NCBI GenBank assembly: GCA_964553615.1
Contig: CAZKMA010000021.1
Span: 7,203-71,202, forward strand
DNA: 64,000 nucleotides
Direction of reading: 5' to 3'
DNA from: DATKUC01 sp964553615
GTDB taxonomy: Bacteria; Spirochaetota; Spirochaetia; DSM-27196; DATKUC01
Part shown: one piece after another, positions 8,465-17,338 of the stretch
Numbering within the stretch: the first letter of the stretch is position 1
How the letters are laid out: the number at the start of each line of letters is the position of its first letter
Made by a program: the position numbers and the translations under genes
Notes under the pieces: model-generated
What the model was told of the DNA's origin: nothing
The model's database searches: none
What the model saw: only the letters and a program-made list of their open reading frames with translations

Positions 8465-10165
8465 ATGAAACGAATCGCAGTGCTGTTGTTCTGTTTGGTT
8501 GCGCTGTCGTTTTCGTCCTTCGCCCAGGCGAACGGCTCGTCCGACATCACCAATTTCGCACTCGACTGGGGAGTAAACAGTGCAAACTCAGTGCTTCCCT
8601 TGCCGGAGACGGCGTACAGTTATCTCTATCCGGAGACAGCGTACCGCTACAATCCGAGCGTTCTTACCGATGTGAGGCGCGTGTACATCATGCCACATGT
8701 ATACCTATCCGCGAATCACAATCAGCCCACCTACACCCGGCGCGATGCCACGATCGGCGCTCTCGGGGGCACTGAGACCACCACCAGCACCGGCCGGCAA
8801 ATCGTACCGGATGCAACAGCCTTCATGCCGATCAGCAGTACGATATTTTCCGGGATCTCGGCCAGTTATACGAACAGAGGCGGAGAGACTACCGTGGTAG
8901 ACGACCGGTACACTTCTGCCACGTCGAGCATTACCACCGTAAGCGGGAAGTCGCTTACCAGCGGATTCTCCGTACAGCCGTACTTCGCAGCAAAGCTCAG
9001 CGGTCTTGACATCGGTTTTTCGCCGCTGGTGGTCTACCAGAACTCCCCCGGGGACAAGGTGTTCAATACAACAACCGATGCCGCGGCGAATGGCGGGAAG
9101 ACCTACTACACTGCCGGTGCAGGGGCAAGCCACCCGACAAGCACAAATATTCAACTCTCTGGAACCATCGGTGCCCGGAAGAGGACGGATGCACTGGACA
9201 TCGGACTCGCATTCAATGCATCCTACCGCAGCTCCGACAAATCCAGTGTGTGGTATGCGGCAGATACCACCGGGAACACCTTTGCGGATACGATTGTGAC
9301 GGGTCAGAGTTACTACACGAACACGACGTGGGGTCTGGGAAATGCAGCATACGCCAATATGGACAAGGGAACATCCCTGAGTCTTGCGGTAACCCCGAGT
9401 GTTGTTTACACGGTGTCACCCGCGCTGAAGATCATCGGGATGGTGCAGTGGCAACCATACAACACGGTCCGGACACAGCAGTACCTGCGCACGACGGCGA
9501 CCGACAGGAGTGATTATCAGGAACACCAGACCTACGGTTTGTTGAACCTTGTTGCGGTGGGCGGCATCGAGGTCGTTCCGTTCGGCGGTGCGTCTCTCCG
9601 CGTGGGAATTGGATATACCTCCAGTAACTGGGAGAATCTGATCGCCGTTCAGACCAGCGCGGCGGGAACAAGTACGTTGACCGCGGGCAATCCCGGTTAT
9701 CCGGAGTTTGCACTCGGTGCGCAACCCGACAATCAGGTCGTTCAGAACGCGGGCAACTCAGATGCGTACGCGTCCAATGCAATTCTCCTTCTGACCGGAT
9801 TCCGGTGGGACATTACGCCGCGAATTACCGTCTTCAGCCGACTGGGAGCGACCCTCGAGTTCAAGAAAATCATCTATCGCGTCTTCAACACGAGCGACAA
9901 CAAAGTGTGGGAGGAGGTTTCTCCGTCAACTGATTTCTCGCTCGGTGCCGACCCTCTGCTTGGTGTTGCGGTGAAGATATCGGACAATGCTATCATTTCT
10001 CTCAGCGCACCAAGTGGCACGGGGAATATTTCAGTCTCGAGTCAGACGATCGGAGACGGCATTCCGCAGACGGGGGGAACCGCGACGACGACGACCACGA
10101 TCGACAGCACGACCTCCAGGAGTGGCGACTTTACCGTAGACTTGAACTTCATTCTCGGACTCTGA
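8465..10165 (+). CDS. Large exported protein, possible outer-membrane beta-barrel
   Basis: A 566-residue protein with a clear signal peptide (MKRIAVLLFCLVALSFSSFAQA, cleavage after about residue 22). The body is rich in Thr, Ser, Gly and Tyr, with alternating short polar/hydrophobic stretches such as GTIGARKRTDALDIGLAFNASY, which suits a surface or outer-membrane barrel, and it ends GDFTVDLNFILGL. I do not recognise a family. A strong AGGAGGAG site precedes the start and a hairpin terminator follows the stop, so the gene is monocistronic. Confidence 0.7.
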   Translation: MKRIAVLLFCLVALSFSSFAQANGSSDITNFALDWGVNSANSVLPLPETAYSYLYPETAYRYNPSVLTDVRRVYIMPHVYLSANHNQPTYTRRDATIGALGGTETTTSTGRQIVPDATAFMPISSTIFSGISASYTNRGGETTVVDDRYTSATSSITTVSGKSLTSGFSVQPYFAAKLSGLDIGFSPLVVYQNSPGDKVFNTTTDAAANGGKTYYTAGAGASHPTSTNIQLSGTIGARKRTDALDIGLAFNASYRSSDKSSVWYAADTTGNTFADTIVTGQSYYTNTTWGLGNAAYANMDKGTSLSLAVTPSVVYTVSPALKIIGMVQWQPYNTVRTQQYLRTTATDRSDYQEHQTYGLLNLVAVGGIEVVPFGGASLRVGIGYTSSNWENLIAVQTSAAGTSTLTAGNPGYPEFALGAQPDNQVVQNAGNSDAYASNAILLLTGFRWDITPRITVFSRLGATLEFKKIIYRVFNTSDNKVWEEVSPSTDFSLGADPLLGVAVKISDNAIISLSAPSGTGNISVSSQTIGDGIPQTGGTATTTTTIDSTTSRSGDFTVDLNFILGL

Positions 10166-10185
10166 AGCGGACATATGTTGCCGGA

Positions 10186-10214
10186 GCCTGTTCCCACGCG
10201 GGACAGGCTTTCTT
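10186..10214 (+). terminator. Rho-independent terminator after the 8465 gene
   Basis: GCCTGTTCCC-ACGC-GGGACAGGC forms a 9-bp stem with one bulged T, followed by TTTCTT. It lies about 20 bp after the stop at 10165 and before the SH3 gene. Confidence 0.75.
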
Positions 10215-10268
10215 CCGTGACATATCCTTTCTTTGGGTGTAGTATTTTTACCAACCGGGGGGTGAAGG

Positions 10269-10751
10269 GTGAAAACGAGGTTTCTTGGACTCCTGCTTCT
10301 GGCGTTGAGCGCAGGAGTGGCGTTCGCACAGTCCGAAATGAGTGTCACCGTCAAGGAGACTCAGGTAAGGGATCGTCCGTCTTTTCTCGCAAAAAGCGTG
10401 GCGAAGGTTGCATACGGCGACAGGCTTACGGTGATGAGCAAGCGGAGCGGCTGGGTTCAGGTCAAGGTGCCTGCAAACGGCATGGAAGGCTGGGTCAGCG
10501 CGTCCGCGCTCACGGAAAAAAAGATAGTCTTTCAGGCCGGGGCGTCGAACGTCGACAAGACTGCGTCGAGCAGTGAGGTCGCACTTGCCGGTCGGGGATT
10601 CAACAAAGAGGTCGAGGCGAAGTATAAGTCGGCCAACGATCTGGACTACACGTGGGTTGACCGGATGGAAACCTTCGGTGAGCCGACGAGCGCACTGGTG
10701 GCATTTATGGAGGCAGCAGGTCTCCATTACGGAAACGGGGGTGACAAATGA
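10269..10751 (+). CDS. Exported bacterial SH3-domain protein
   Basis: A 160-residue protein with an N-terminal signal peptide (KTRFLGLLLLALSAGVAFAQ). Residues about 24-75 are an SH3b domain: MSVTVKETQVRDRPSFLAKSVAKVAYGDRLTVMSKRSGWVQVKV, then GMEGWVSASAL. Such domains bind peptidoglycan peptides or partner proteins. The C-terminal half is unknown. GTG 10269 is preceded by a GGGGG/GAAGG region. Its end overlaps the start of the M48 peptidase gene (ATGA), so the two are one transcript. Confidence 0.8.
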   Translation: MKTRFLGLLLLALSAGVAFAQSEMSVTVKETQVRDRPSFLAKSVAKVAYGDRLTVMSKRSGWVQVKVPANGMEGWVSASALTEKKIVFQAGASNVDKTASSSEVALAGRGFNKEVEAKYKSANDLDYTWVDRMETFGEPTSALVAFMEAAGLHYGNGGDK

Positions 10752-11686
10752 AAAGGCTGCGTCCTCTTGGTTCCCGTCATGGCCGGCCGGTCGTTCTCTT
10801 TGGGATTGCCGCGGTGATAGTCTTGGCGCTTGGCAGTTGCACGAGTTTTTCGCTCGGCAACATTGGATCGCGAATTGTGTCCGGCGATATTACGCAGGAG
10901 CAGGCGAGCTCGGTGCAGAAGACCGTGACCGCAGTACAGAAGAGTACCGAGGATATTACGCCCGAGCAGGAATACTACATCGGGCGCGCCGTTGGTGCGG
11001 TTATCCTCCGGAAGTACAAACCCTATGACGATCCAAAGGCAGATACCTATATCAACACCCTTGGACAGGCCCTCTCGCTCGTTTCGGATCGCCCCGAATT
11101 GTACCTCGGGTACCGATTTCTCATCCTGGACTCCAACGACATCAACGCGCTTTCCACGCCGAGTGGATTGGTTTTCATAACGCGCGGTCTGCTCAGGCTC
11201 GCTCACACGGAGGCCGGTGTTGCCGCGATCCTTGCGCATGAGATCGGTCACATAGAGGACAAGGATGCTATCAAGGCTATCAAGACCTCCCGCGTAACCG
11301 CGGCGCTGACGAATGCCGCAATTACGACCGCGCAGTTTGCCACCAGCCAGGACGTGGCAAAGCTCACATCGGTGTTCAGCGATTCAATCAACGACATAAC
11401 ACAGAAGCTCGTGAACAGCGGTTATTCCCGGGGCGCGGAGCTGGAGGCCGACCATCAGGCGGTCCGGATTCTCGAGCGAGCGGGCTATGATCCGCACGCG
11501 CTTATCGATGTGCTCGAGCAGATGAAGACCCACCTGAAACCGGGTGGTCTGGACTTTGCGAAAACCCACCCGAGCCCGGATGTGCGCATAGAAGCTGCAC
11601 AGAAAGATATCGGTAATTATGTCGCGCCGGGGTACGACAGCACGGTGACTCGAAAACGGTTTGAAGCAGCAATGAACGGCATCTGA
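10748..11686 (+). CDS. M48-family zinc metalloprotease lipoprotein
   Basis: A 312-residue exported protease. The N-terminus ends in LALGSC, a lipobox with Cys31. The HEIGH zinc motif (HExxH) is at about residue 163 in ILAHEIGHIED, and the third ligand is in SRGAELEADHQAV. NALSTPSGLVFITRGLL before it is typical of the M48/LoiP-YggG group, which degrades damaged envelope proteins. It is co-transcribed with the SH3 protein, and a guanylate/adenylate cyclase gene follows 14 bp later. Confidence 0.88.
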   Translation: MKRLRPLGSRHGRPVVLFGIAAVIVLALGSCTSFSLGNIGSRIVSGDITQEQASSVQKTVTAVQKSTEDITPEQEYYIGRAVGAVILRKYKPYDDPKADTYINTLGQALSLVSDRPELYLGYRFLILDSNDINALSTPSGLVFITRGLLRLAHTEAGVAAILAHEIGHIEDKDAIKAIKTSRVTAALTNAAITTAQFATSQDVAKLTSVFSDSINDITQKLVNSGYSRGAELEADHQAVRILERAGYDPHALIDVLEQMKTHLKPGGLDFAKTHPSPDVRIEAAQKDIGNYVAPGYDSTVTRKRFEAAMNGI

Positions 11687-11700
11687 TTCGAGGTGGGCGT

Positions 11701-13878
11701 ATGATGGAAAAAGGCGCGGCTATGCGACCCCGGCTTCTCCGCGGTGTTCTTATTGGAGCCGGGGCGGGAATCCTTGCGATCATTATCTGGTTGAGCGGAA
11801 TCCTTGCCGGTTTCGAATCACCGACCTGGGATGCGCGGGTCAGAATGTTCGCTCACCCCGATGCGGCAACGAGCCAGGTCGTTCTGATTCTGCTGGATCA
11901 GAACAGTTTCGACTGGGGCAAGAGCACGAACGGCTGGTCGTGGCCATGGCCACGCGAAGTCTACGGCGCAATTGTGGATTTCTGTAACCGTGCAGGTGCA
12001 AAGTCACTCGCGTTCGACGTGCTCATCGCCGATCCATCGTCCTACGGCGTTGCAGACGATCAGGCACTCGGAGCGTCGATCAAGGATTACGGTCGGTTCG
12101 TCGCAGCCGCGTTCCCGGGAAATGAAAAGGGAGGCGCCACCGCGTGGCCGAGTGGAGTACCGGTTCCGGGTCTCTCCGTCAACGGACTGCAAAGCTGGCT
12201 TTCCCCGTCCATTCAACCTGTGCTCCGTGACCCCTATGTCCTGTTTCCTATTCCTGAGATGGCGCGAAATAGCCGCATGCTGGGTGCCGCAAGCTTCACG
12301 AAGGACCCCGACGGTGTGTACCGTCGCGGGAGACTCTTCACCCTCTTCGACGGGCGGGTCGTTCCTTCGATTGCTCTTGCCATGTACGCGGCGGCGGACT
12401 CTTCCGTTCCACAGATCTCGATTCGTCCGGGGACCCTGGTGGTCGACGGCAGAAACATTCCGATCAACAGCACAGGGCAGGCTCTTCTGCATTATGTAAC
12501 CCGGACCAACACCCACAAGAGCTACTCCGCCGCGGCAATTATCCAGAGCGACATTCAGCTCCAATCGGGAGAAAAACCGAACATCGATCCGAAAGAGCTT
12601 GCAGGCAAGTATGTGCTGTTCGGGTTTTCCGCTCCCGGTCTGCTCGACCTCCGTCCTTCGCCGATCGATCCGATTGTTCCCGGTACCGAGATCCACGCGA
12701 CGATGCTCGACAATCTCCTGTCGAACTCGTTCATGCGCGACATGCCGGTCTGGGAGACCATGGCACTGTTTCTGCTCTTCGGAATAGCTGCCGGAGTAGC
12801 GGGATCGGTCGTCGCCGGTGTTGTTGCCACCCCACTGCTCTTTATCCTCGTACTCGCCGCGCCGGTTGGTCTGAGTTTTCTCTTTTACGGCGGCGGTGTG
12901 TGGATGCCGCTCATCGGGATGGAGCTCGGGGGCGTGCTCGCGCTCGTGGGTGCAAATGTCTTGAACTATGCCACCGAGGGGCGTCAGCGGCGCTACATCA
13001 AGAACGCGTTTCAGCAGTATCTGAGTCATGCAGTTATCGATCAGCTCATTGCCCATCCGGAACGCCTTACGCTTGGCGGTGAGCGTCGCGAGCTCTCGAT
13101 ATTCTTTTCCGATCTGCAGGGATTCACCGGCATTTCCGAAGGTCTTTCGCCTGAAGAGCTCACCGCGCTCCTGAATGACTATCTTTCGGCAATGACCGAC
13201 ATTATTCAGGAGGAGGGCGGCACCATCGACAAGTACGAGGGAGATGCCATTATCGCCTTCTGGAATGCTCCGGTACCTCAGGAAGACCACGCAATCCGGG
13301 CGGTTCGCGCTGCTCTCCGGTGTCAGGCGGCGCTCGCAGAGCTCAGGCCCGCATTCAGGGAGCGCGTGGGCAAGGACCTTTTCATGCGTGTGGGAATTAA
13401 CACCGGGCCCGCGGTCGTCGGAAATATGGGTTCTCACACCCGGTTCGATTACACGATGCTCGGTGACGCAGTGAACCTGGCGTCGAGGCTGGAAGGAATC
13501 AACAAGCAGTTCGCCACCTACACCATGATATCTCAGGCAACTCTGAACGCCATAGACGGCGCGTTTCCCGCGCGCGAGCTTTCACGCGTAGCAGTGGTCG
13601 GGCGCAAGGAGCCGGTGGTCGTCTACGAGCCGATGTTCCAGGAGGAGTATGCGGCCGCCACGGAAAGTCTCGCCGCCTTTGCGGAAGCGCTTCCCCTGTT
13701 CTATGAAGGGCGTTTCCTCGAGGCGGCCGAAAAGTTCGAGGATTGCCCGGACACTGATCCCGCCGCGCGAATGTACGCGAAGAAATGCAGACAACTTGCC
13801 GAGCAATACGGCAGCACATCGACATCGGACGATCCGCCTTCCGACTGGACCGGCGTCTGGATCATGACGGAGAAGTAG
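11701..13878 (+). CDS. CHASE2-domain class III adenylate cyclase
   Basis: A 725-residue membrane protein. An N-terminal TM helix is followed by a periplasmic CHASE2 sensor domain (about residues 35-330), then several TM helices (about 350-420) and a class III cyclase domain (about 460-620). The catalytic part has FFSDLQGFT, GTIDKYEGDAI with the lysine of purine selection and a metal aspartate, and RVGINTGPAVVGNMG plus DYTMLGDAVNLASRLE. Lys and Asp at the selectivity positions point to ATP as substrate. It may start at the second methionine (11722). Followed closely by a PaaK-like ligase. Confidence 0.87.
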   Translation: MMEKGAAMRPRLLRGVLIGAGAGILAIIIWLSGILAGFESPTWDARVRMFAHPDAATSQVVLILLDQNSFDWGKSTNGWSWPWPREVYGAIVDFCNRAGAKSLAFDVLIADPSSYGVADDQALGASIKDYGRFVAAAFPGNEKGGATAWPSGVPVPGLSVNGLQSWLSPSIQPVLRDPYVLFPIPEMARNSRMLGAASFTKDPDGVYRRGRLFTLFDGRVVPSIALAMYAAADSSVPQISIRPGTLVVDGRNIPINSTGQALLHYVTRTNTHKSYSAAAIIQSDIQLQSGEKPNIDPKELAGKYVLFGFSAPGLLDLRPSPIDPIVPGTEIHATMLDNLLSNSFMRDMPVWETMALFLLFGIAAGVAGSVVAGVVATPLLFILVLAAPVGLSFLFYGGGVWMPLIGMELGGVLALVGANVLNYATEGRQRRYIKNAFQQYLSHAVIDQLIAHPERLTLGGERRELSIFFSDLQGFTGISEGLSPEELTALLNDYLSAMTDIIQEEGGTIDKYEGDAIIAFWNAPVPQEDHAIRAVRAALRCQAALAELRPAFRERVGKDLFMRVGINTGPAVVGNMGSHTRFDYTMLGDAVNLASRLEGINKQFATYTMISQATLNAIDGAFPARELSRVAVVGRKEPVVVYEPMFQEEYAAATESLAAFAEALPLFYEGRFLEAAEKFEDCPDTDPAARMYAKKCRQLAEQYGSTSTSDDPPSDWTGVWIMTEK

Positions 13879-13883
13879 TCGGC

Positions 13884-15272
13884 ATGATCACATTTCTCCT
13901 GGACCGGATAGTCCGCGCAATGCAGGGCGGCGGAAATCCGTACGCGGTCTCTCTGATGAGCCGTGCAGGGCGGCGCGCCTGGTACCGAGGACGAACCGAG
14001 ATTCAGGATTCCGAGACTGAATTCGGTGCGGGGCTGCTCTATCACCTCCAGGAGAAGAGGCTCGTCCCGTCCATGCGATGGGCGGCGACCCATTCGCCTT
14101 ACTACCGTGAGCTGTTCGCCCAAAATCACGTAACCCCGCGGGATATCCGCTCGATCGCCGATCTTCGCGCTCTTCCGTTTACAGAACGCGAGCACCTTGC
14201 GGAATGGAGACGATTTCTCGCGGTACCCGAAGGTGAGGTGTACCGTATTGTCACCTCTGCCGGTACCCGCGGAACCGCCCGGACCACAGCCTTCACCGCG
14301 GCGGACTGGCATCGGGTCTGTTCCGCCCGTTCCGTTGCAATCGGGAGCCTGCTTCCGCGATCGGTCTGGCACCACGGCCGACCAAAGGCGCTCTTGATTT
14401 CTCAACCCGCCATACCCATGTGGGCGGACGCGGAATCTACCGCCGATGCCCTCAGACTGCTCGGATTCGACGTGCTGACCGTGCCGGATTCTGAGCCGGA
14501 GGAGGCCGTGCGCTGGATAGTGGATTTCGAACCGCCCGTAATTGCCGGGACGCCTCTTTCTCTGTGGAGCACTGCCCGCTGTGCGTCGGAGGTTCGCGCT
14601 TCCTTCAAACCTTCGCTTATCCTCGGACTCGGTGAACACGCGACACCTGCGGTTCGTGCACAGACCGAGTCTCAGTGGGGTCTGGCGCCCGTGGAAGGGT
14701 ACGGAAGCGCTGAAATTGGCGGAATCCAGACCATATCCCTTCCGAACTGCCGTGGTGTTCATCTGAATGGTCTCGACTTCATTTGTGAAGTGATAGATCC
14801 CGACACGGGAGAGGCGGCTCCACTCGGCGAACTGGTCATTACGACCATGCTCCGGAAGGCTATGCCCCTGATCCGTTACCGTACCGGGGACACGGTTCGC
14901 CTTGTGCAGCACAATTGCAGGGTTCCATTTCCGTCAGTCGAGATTGTCGGCGACGACGATTCGCTCCTCTGGGGAGGGGTGCGTATCTCCGCATCCGAGC
15001 TCGTTGCGCGGCTTCAAACGCAGATCGGTTTCGCCGGAAAACTGGAATTGACGGCGGAATGGGTGGATGGCCGGGAACTTCTGACCTGCACCGTGGAGGG
15101 AGATCCTGATGAGCGTGGCGCGGCAGAACGCGTTCGAGCCGGAATAGAAGCAGCGTATCCGGGGATATCGGAAGACCGCCGGGAAGAGTCGAGATTCGAA
15201 GTCCGGGTGAGAGATCAGTTGCGGAGCCAGGTGAAATCCTACCGTATTCGGGATTTCAGATCGTTGCAATAG
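13884..15272 (+). CDS. Phenylacetate-CoA ligase family protein (PaaK-like)
   Basis: A 462-residue adenylate-forming enzyme. It has the phosphate loop TSAGTRGTARTTAF, VEGYGSAEIGGIQ and PLIRYRTGD, the three core AMP-binding motifs of the PaaK/CapK branch. The substrate is unknown; in other bacteria such genes activate aryl or fatty acids or act in polysaccharide synthesis. The in-frame ORF begins at 13785, but this overlaps the cyclase gene, and ATG 13884 six bp after its stop, MITFLLDRI, is the best start. It continues into the ThuA-like gene. Confidence 0.75.
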   Translation: MITFLLDRIVRAMQGGGNPYAVSLMSRAGRRAWYRGRTEIQDSETEFGAGLLYHLQEKRLVPSMRWAATHSPYYRELFAQNHVTPRDIRSIADLRALPFTEREHLAEWRRFLAVPEGEVYRIVTSAGTRGTARTTAFTAADWHRVCSARSVAIGSLLPRSVWHHGRPKALLISQPAIPMWADAESTADALRLLGFDVLTVPDSEPEEAVRWIVDFEPPVIAGTPLSLWSTARCASEVRASFKPSLILGLGEHATPAVRAQTESQWGLAPVEGYGSAEIGGIQTISLPNCRGVHLNGLDFICEVIDPDTGEAAPLGELVITTMLRKAMPLIRYRTGDTVRLVQHNCRVPFPSVEIVGDDDSLLWGGVRISASELVARLQTQIGFAGKLELTAEWVDGRELLTCTVEGDPDERGAAERVRAGIEAAYPGISEDRREESRFEVRVRDQLRSQVKSYRIRDFRSLQ

Positions 15273-15283
15273 AGGAGGATGCG

Positions 15284-15883
15284 GTGGACGCAGCAAAGAG
15301 TGTTCTCCTTTTCTCGAGCGGCATCCGTTACCCCAGCCCGTTTGCACGGCTTCAGCTTGCTCGGATCATATCCTCAATGGAGGCTGTTTCAGTACGGAAG
15401 ACCTCGCGTCTCGATCGTCTCGGGCGGCTCGAAACAGCGGATACACCCGGAGTAGTGCTGCACGTCGGACACTCAACGCCGAACCAGGGAAACGGAGATG
15501 CAGAGGCATTCATTGACGACTATCTGTTGCAGGGGGGTGGTGTTCTTGTTGTTGGAGGATCCGCTGCACCGAACGTCGATTCAAAAACTACCATACGGCA
15601 GGCGATACTCGTGCACCAGATCAACGAGTTTTCGCGAGTGTTCGATCAGACTGCAGACTTCACCATTGAGGAGACGCTCGTTCCCGCGATTTCCGGGATC
15701 TCATACGATGTTCATTTCGCGGGATTCGACGCAACCGGAAACAGCGTTCCTGCGGTCTGGACCCGCTATCGCGGCAAAGGACGAATGTGCGGGATCGCAT
15801 TCGGAAACCGATCCGTAACCCTCAGGAACCCGCAGGTGCGAGGCATTATTCATCAGGCACTCAGATGGATGCTCATGACCTGA
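15284..15883 (+). CDS. ThuA-like (class I glutamine-amidotransferase fold) protein
   Basis: A 199-residue protein. VLHVGHSTPNQGNGDAEAFIDDYLLQGGGVLVVGGSA has the shape of the ThuA/DUF1194-type glutamine-amidotransferase fold, without an obvious Cys-His-Glu triad in the elbow. VWTRYRGKGRMCGIAFGNRSVTLRNPQVRGIIHQALRWM is the typical ThuA-family C-terminus. Function is not known. GTG 15284 follows GAGGAGG, 11 bp after the ligase stop, so the pair is an operon. It converges with the lipoprotein gene at 15885 with a 1-bp gap. Confidence 0.5.
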   Translation: MDAAKSVLLFSSGIRYPSPFARLQLARIISSMEAVSVRKTSRLDRLGRLETADTPGVVLHVGHSTPNQGNGDAEAFIDDYLLQGGGVLVVGGSAAPNVDSKTTIRQAILVHQINEFSRVFDQTADFTIEETLVPAISGISYDVHFAGFDATGNSVPAVWTRYRGKGRMCGIAFGNRSVTLRNPQVRGIIHQALRWMLMT

Positions 15884-15884
15884 A

Positions 15885-16295
15885 CTACGGATTCTGCCCG
15901 CTCTGAGCTTTCCCGTTCTGCTGTTGTTTGAGGTAATCCTGCAGGATCTGAACGAGCTCCTGGAGCGTCTCTTTCGGAATCTGATTCAAACGGGCTTCCA
16001 TCTGAGAAGCGAGTTTCTTCAGTTCAGCCGTTGATTCCTTTGTCTTCTGAATGTCTCCGATGAGGGACTCCATCGTTGCGCGGAGCTCGCTCAGACTCTT
16101 CACGTCCGACTTGACCTTGCGCACCTCGTTCGTGTTTTCGGCAATACCTGCGCGGGTCTCCTCCTGTACGGTGGCCAGGTGTGTGTCCACGTACTGGGTA
16201 GTGGCGAGGAATCCAAGAAATCCGGTGGAAGCACAACTCGAGAGCAGGAGGCTGAGAGAGATCGCACCGACGGCCATGGAAAGAGAAAGCTTCAT
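15885..16295 (-). CDS. Small lipoprotein with coiled coil
   Basis: A 136-residue exported protein. The lipobox is LLLSSC with Cys21. Residues about 45-115 are charged, alpha-helical and heptad-like (EETRAGIAENTNEVRKVKSDVKSLSELRATMESLIGDI), so a coiled-coil stalk is likely. No family is recognised; the size and layout resemble Lpp-type structural lipoproteins. ATG 16295 has a GGAGGTG site 6 bases upstream. Confidence 0.75.
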   Translation of the reverse strand: MKLSLSMAVGAISLSLLLSSCASTGFLGFLATTQYVDTHLATVQEETRAGIAENTNEVRKVKSDVKSLSELRATMESLIGDIQKTKESTAELKKLASQMEARLNQIPKETLQELVQILQDYLKQQQNGKAQSGQNP

Positions 16296-16345
16296 GGTTC
16301 ACCTCCGAAACGGTTCCTATTCCTATCATGGAGCAACCGCAGGAC

Positions 16346-17293
16346 TCAAGTGGAGATGAGTGTATTGACGGCTTCCGTCGCTGCGGCAATCTGCGTGGCC
16401 GGGTCTTCGGGCAGGACACGAAAGGGCGTCCCCATCGCAGAGAGAAGGGAACCGTACGTCTCCAGTTGTTCTCCCGCGGAGCGTGGATCGATGAGAGTCA
16501 GGTCGTAGTGGTCGCGCTCTGCCGCCTGCTGAAGCAGAAGCAGGGTCCGTGAATCAATGTCCGGGAATCTCGCACGCGCCTCGACGCCGATGCGAAGTGC
16601 GGATGTCGCGATGATCAGCACGCGATCGGCCTGACGTGCGAGCGCAGCTTCGGATGCATGCTGGGCGCGCAGAATGATGGAAAGATCCGAAGGTTCTATT
16701 GACCGGTTGTGGTATTTCTCCCAGAAAATCTGATAGGCAGGTACAAAGAGCGTTTCAAAATGCTGAGCCACCGCGTGCGCGAACCCATCGCTCTCTGATA
16801 TTATCTGGACCCGTTTCAGGAAGTAGGGACGGACCGGTTCCGGGATATACTTCCAGTACCGCATAGGGGAAGTTCGAATATCGGTTGCCGAAACGGGGAA
16901 CTGCGTTCGTGACGGATCCACTGCAATGAATGTTGCCCCAAGATCTGAAGCAAGCTGTATTCCGTACTGTTCAGACGCAAATACGAAGGAAATGGGGCCG
17001 CTCACGTGCGATCGGATAGTGTCCGCCCAGATACCCGTTGACCCGGGAACATCCTTCCGTGCTTCCGGGACTGCTTCGGTAATATGGACCATCTGAACGC
17101 CCGGAAAGAGTTCCTTCATCCACGAGTATCTCAGGCTTCCGGGAATCGGTTCGTTCGGAAGGGTGCATACGAGTACCGTCAGCTCATCGCAATAGCTGCG
17201 TGCAAAGTTGACCAGGTAGAGATGCCCGTAGTGGGGAGGCATGAAGCGGCCAATGACCACGCCACGAGTGGGGGTGTGGGACGTTGTTTGCAT
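16346..17293 (-). CDS. NadR-like protein: nicotinamide-nucleotide adenylyltransferase with degenerate kinase domain
   Basis: A 315-residue protein. The N-terminal domain has GRFMPPHYGHLYLV, the HxGH nucleotide-transfer motif, and SATDIRTSPMRYWKYIPEPVRPYF, the NadR-type ATP-binding signature, so NMN adenylyltransfer is supported. The C-terminal region lines up with the ribosylnicotinamide-kinase domain of NadR, but where GPESTGKST-type P-loop is expected there is IISESDGFAHAVAQ, with no GxxxxGK[ST]. Kinase activity is therefore doubtful. Divergent from the ROK kinase gene. Confidence 0.75.
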   Translation of the reverse strand: MQTTSHTPTRGVVIGRFMPPHYGHLYLVNFARSYCDELTVLVCTLPNEPIPGSLRYSWMKELFPGVQMVHITEAVPEARKDVPGSTGIWADTIRSHVSGPISFVFASEQYGIQLASDLGATFIAVDPSRTQFPVSATDIRTSPMRYWKYIPEPVRPYFLKRVQIISESDGFAHAVAQHFETLFVPAYQIFWEKYHNRSIEPSDLSIILRAQHASEAALARQADRVLIIATSALRIGVEARARFPDIDSRTLLLLQQAAERDHYDLTLIDPRSAGEQLETYGSLLSAMGTPFRVLPEDPATQIAAATEAVNTLIST

Positions 17294-17338
17294 AACCGGT
17301 CAACTATAGTAACATTAATCCCGGGGAGGGGGAACATC

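Noticed and set aside
12004..13437. Long open frame of 477 codons antisense to the adenylate cyclase
   Set aside because: It is Arg/His/Glu-rich with no fold signal and lies over a well-supported cyclase gene. High GC gives many such antisense frames.
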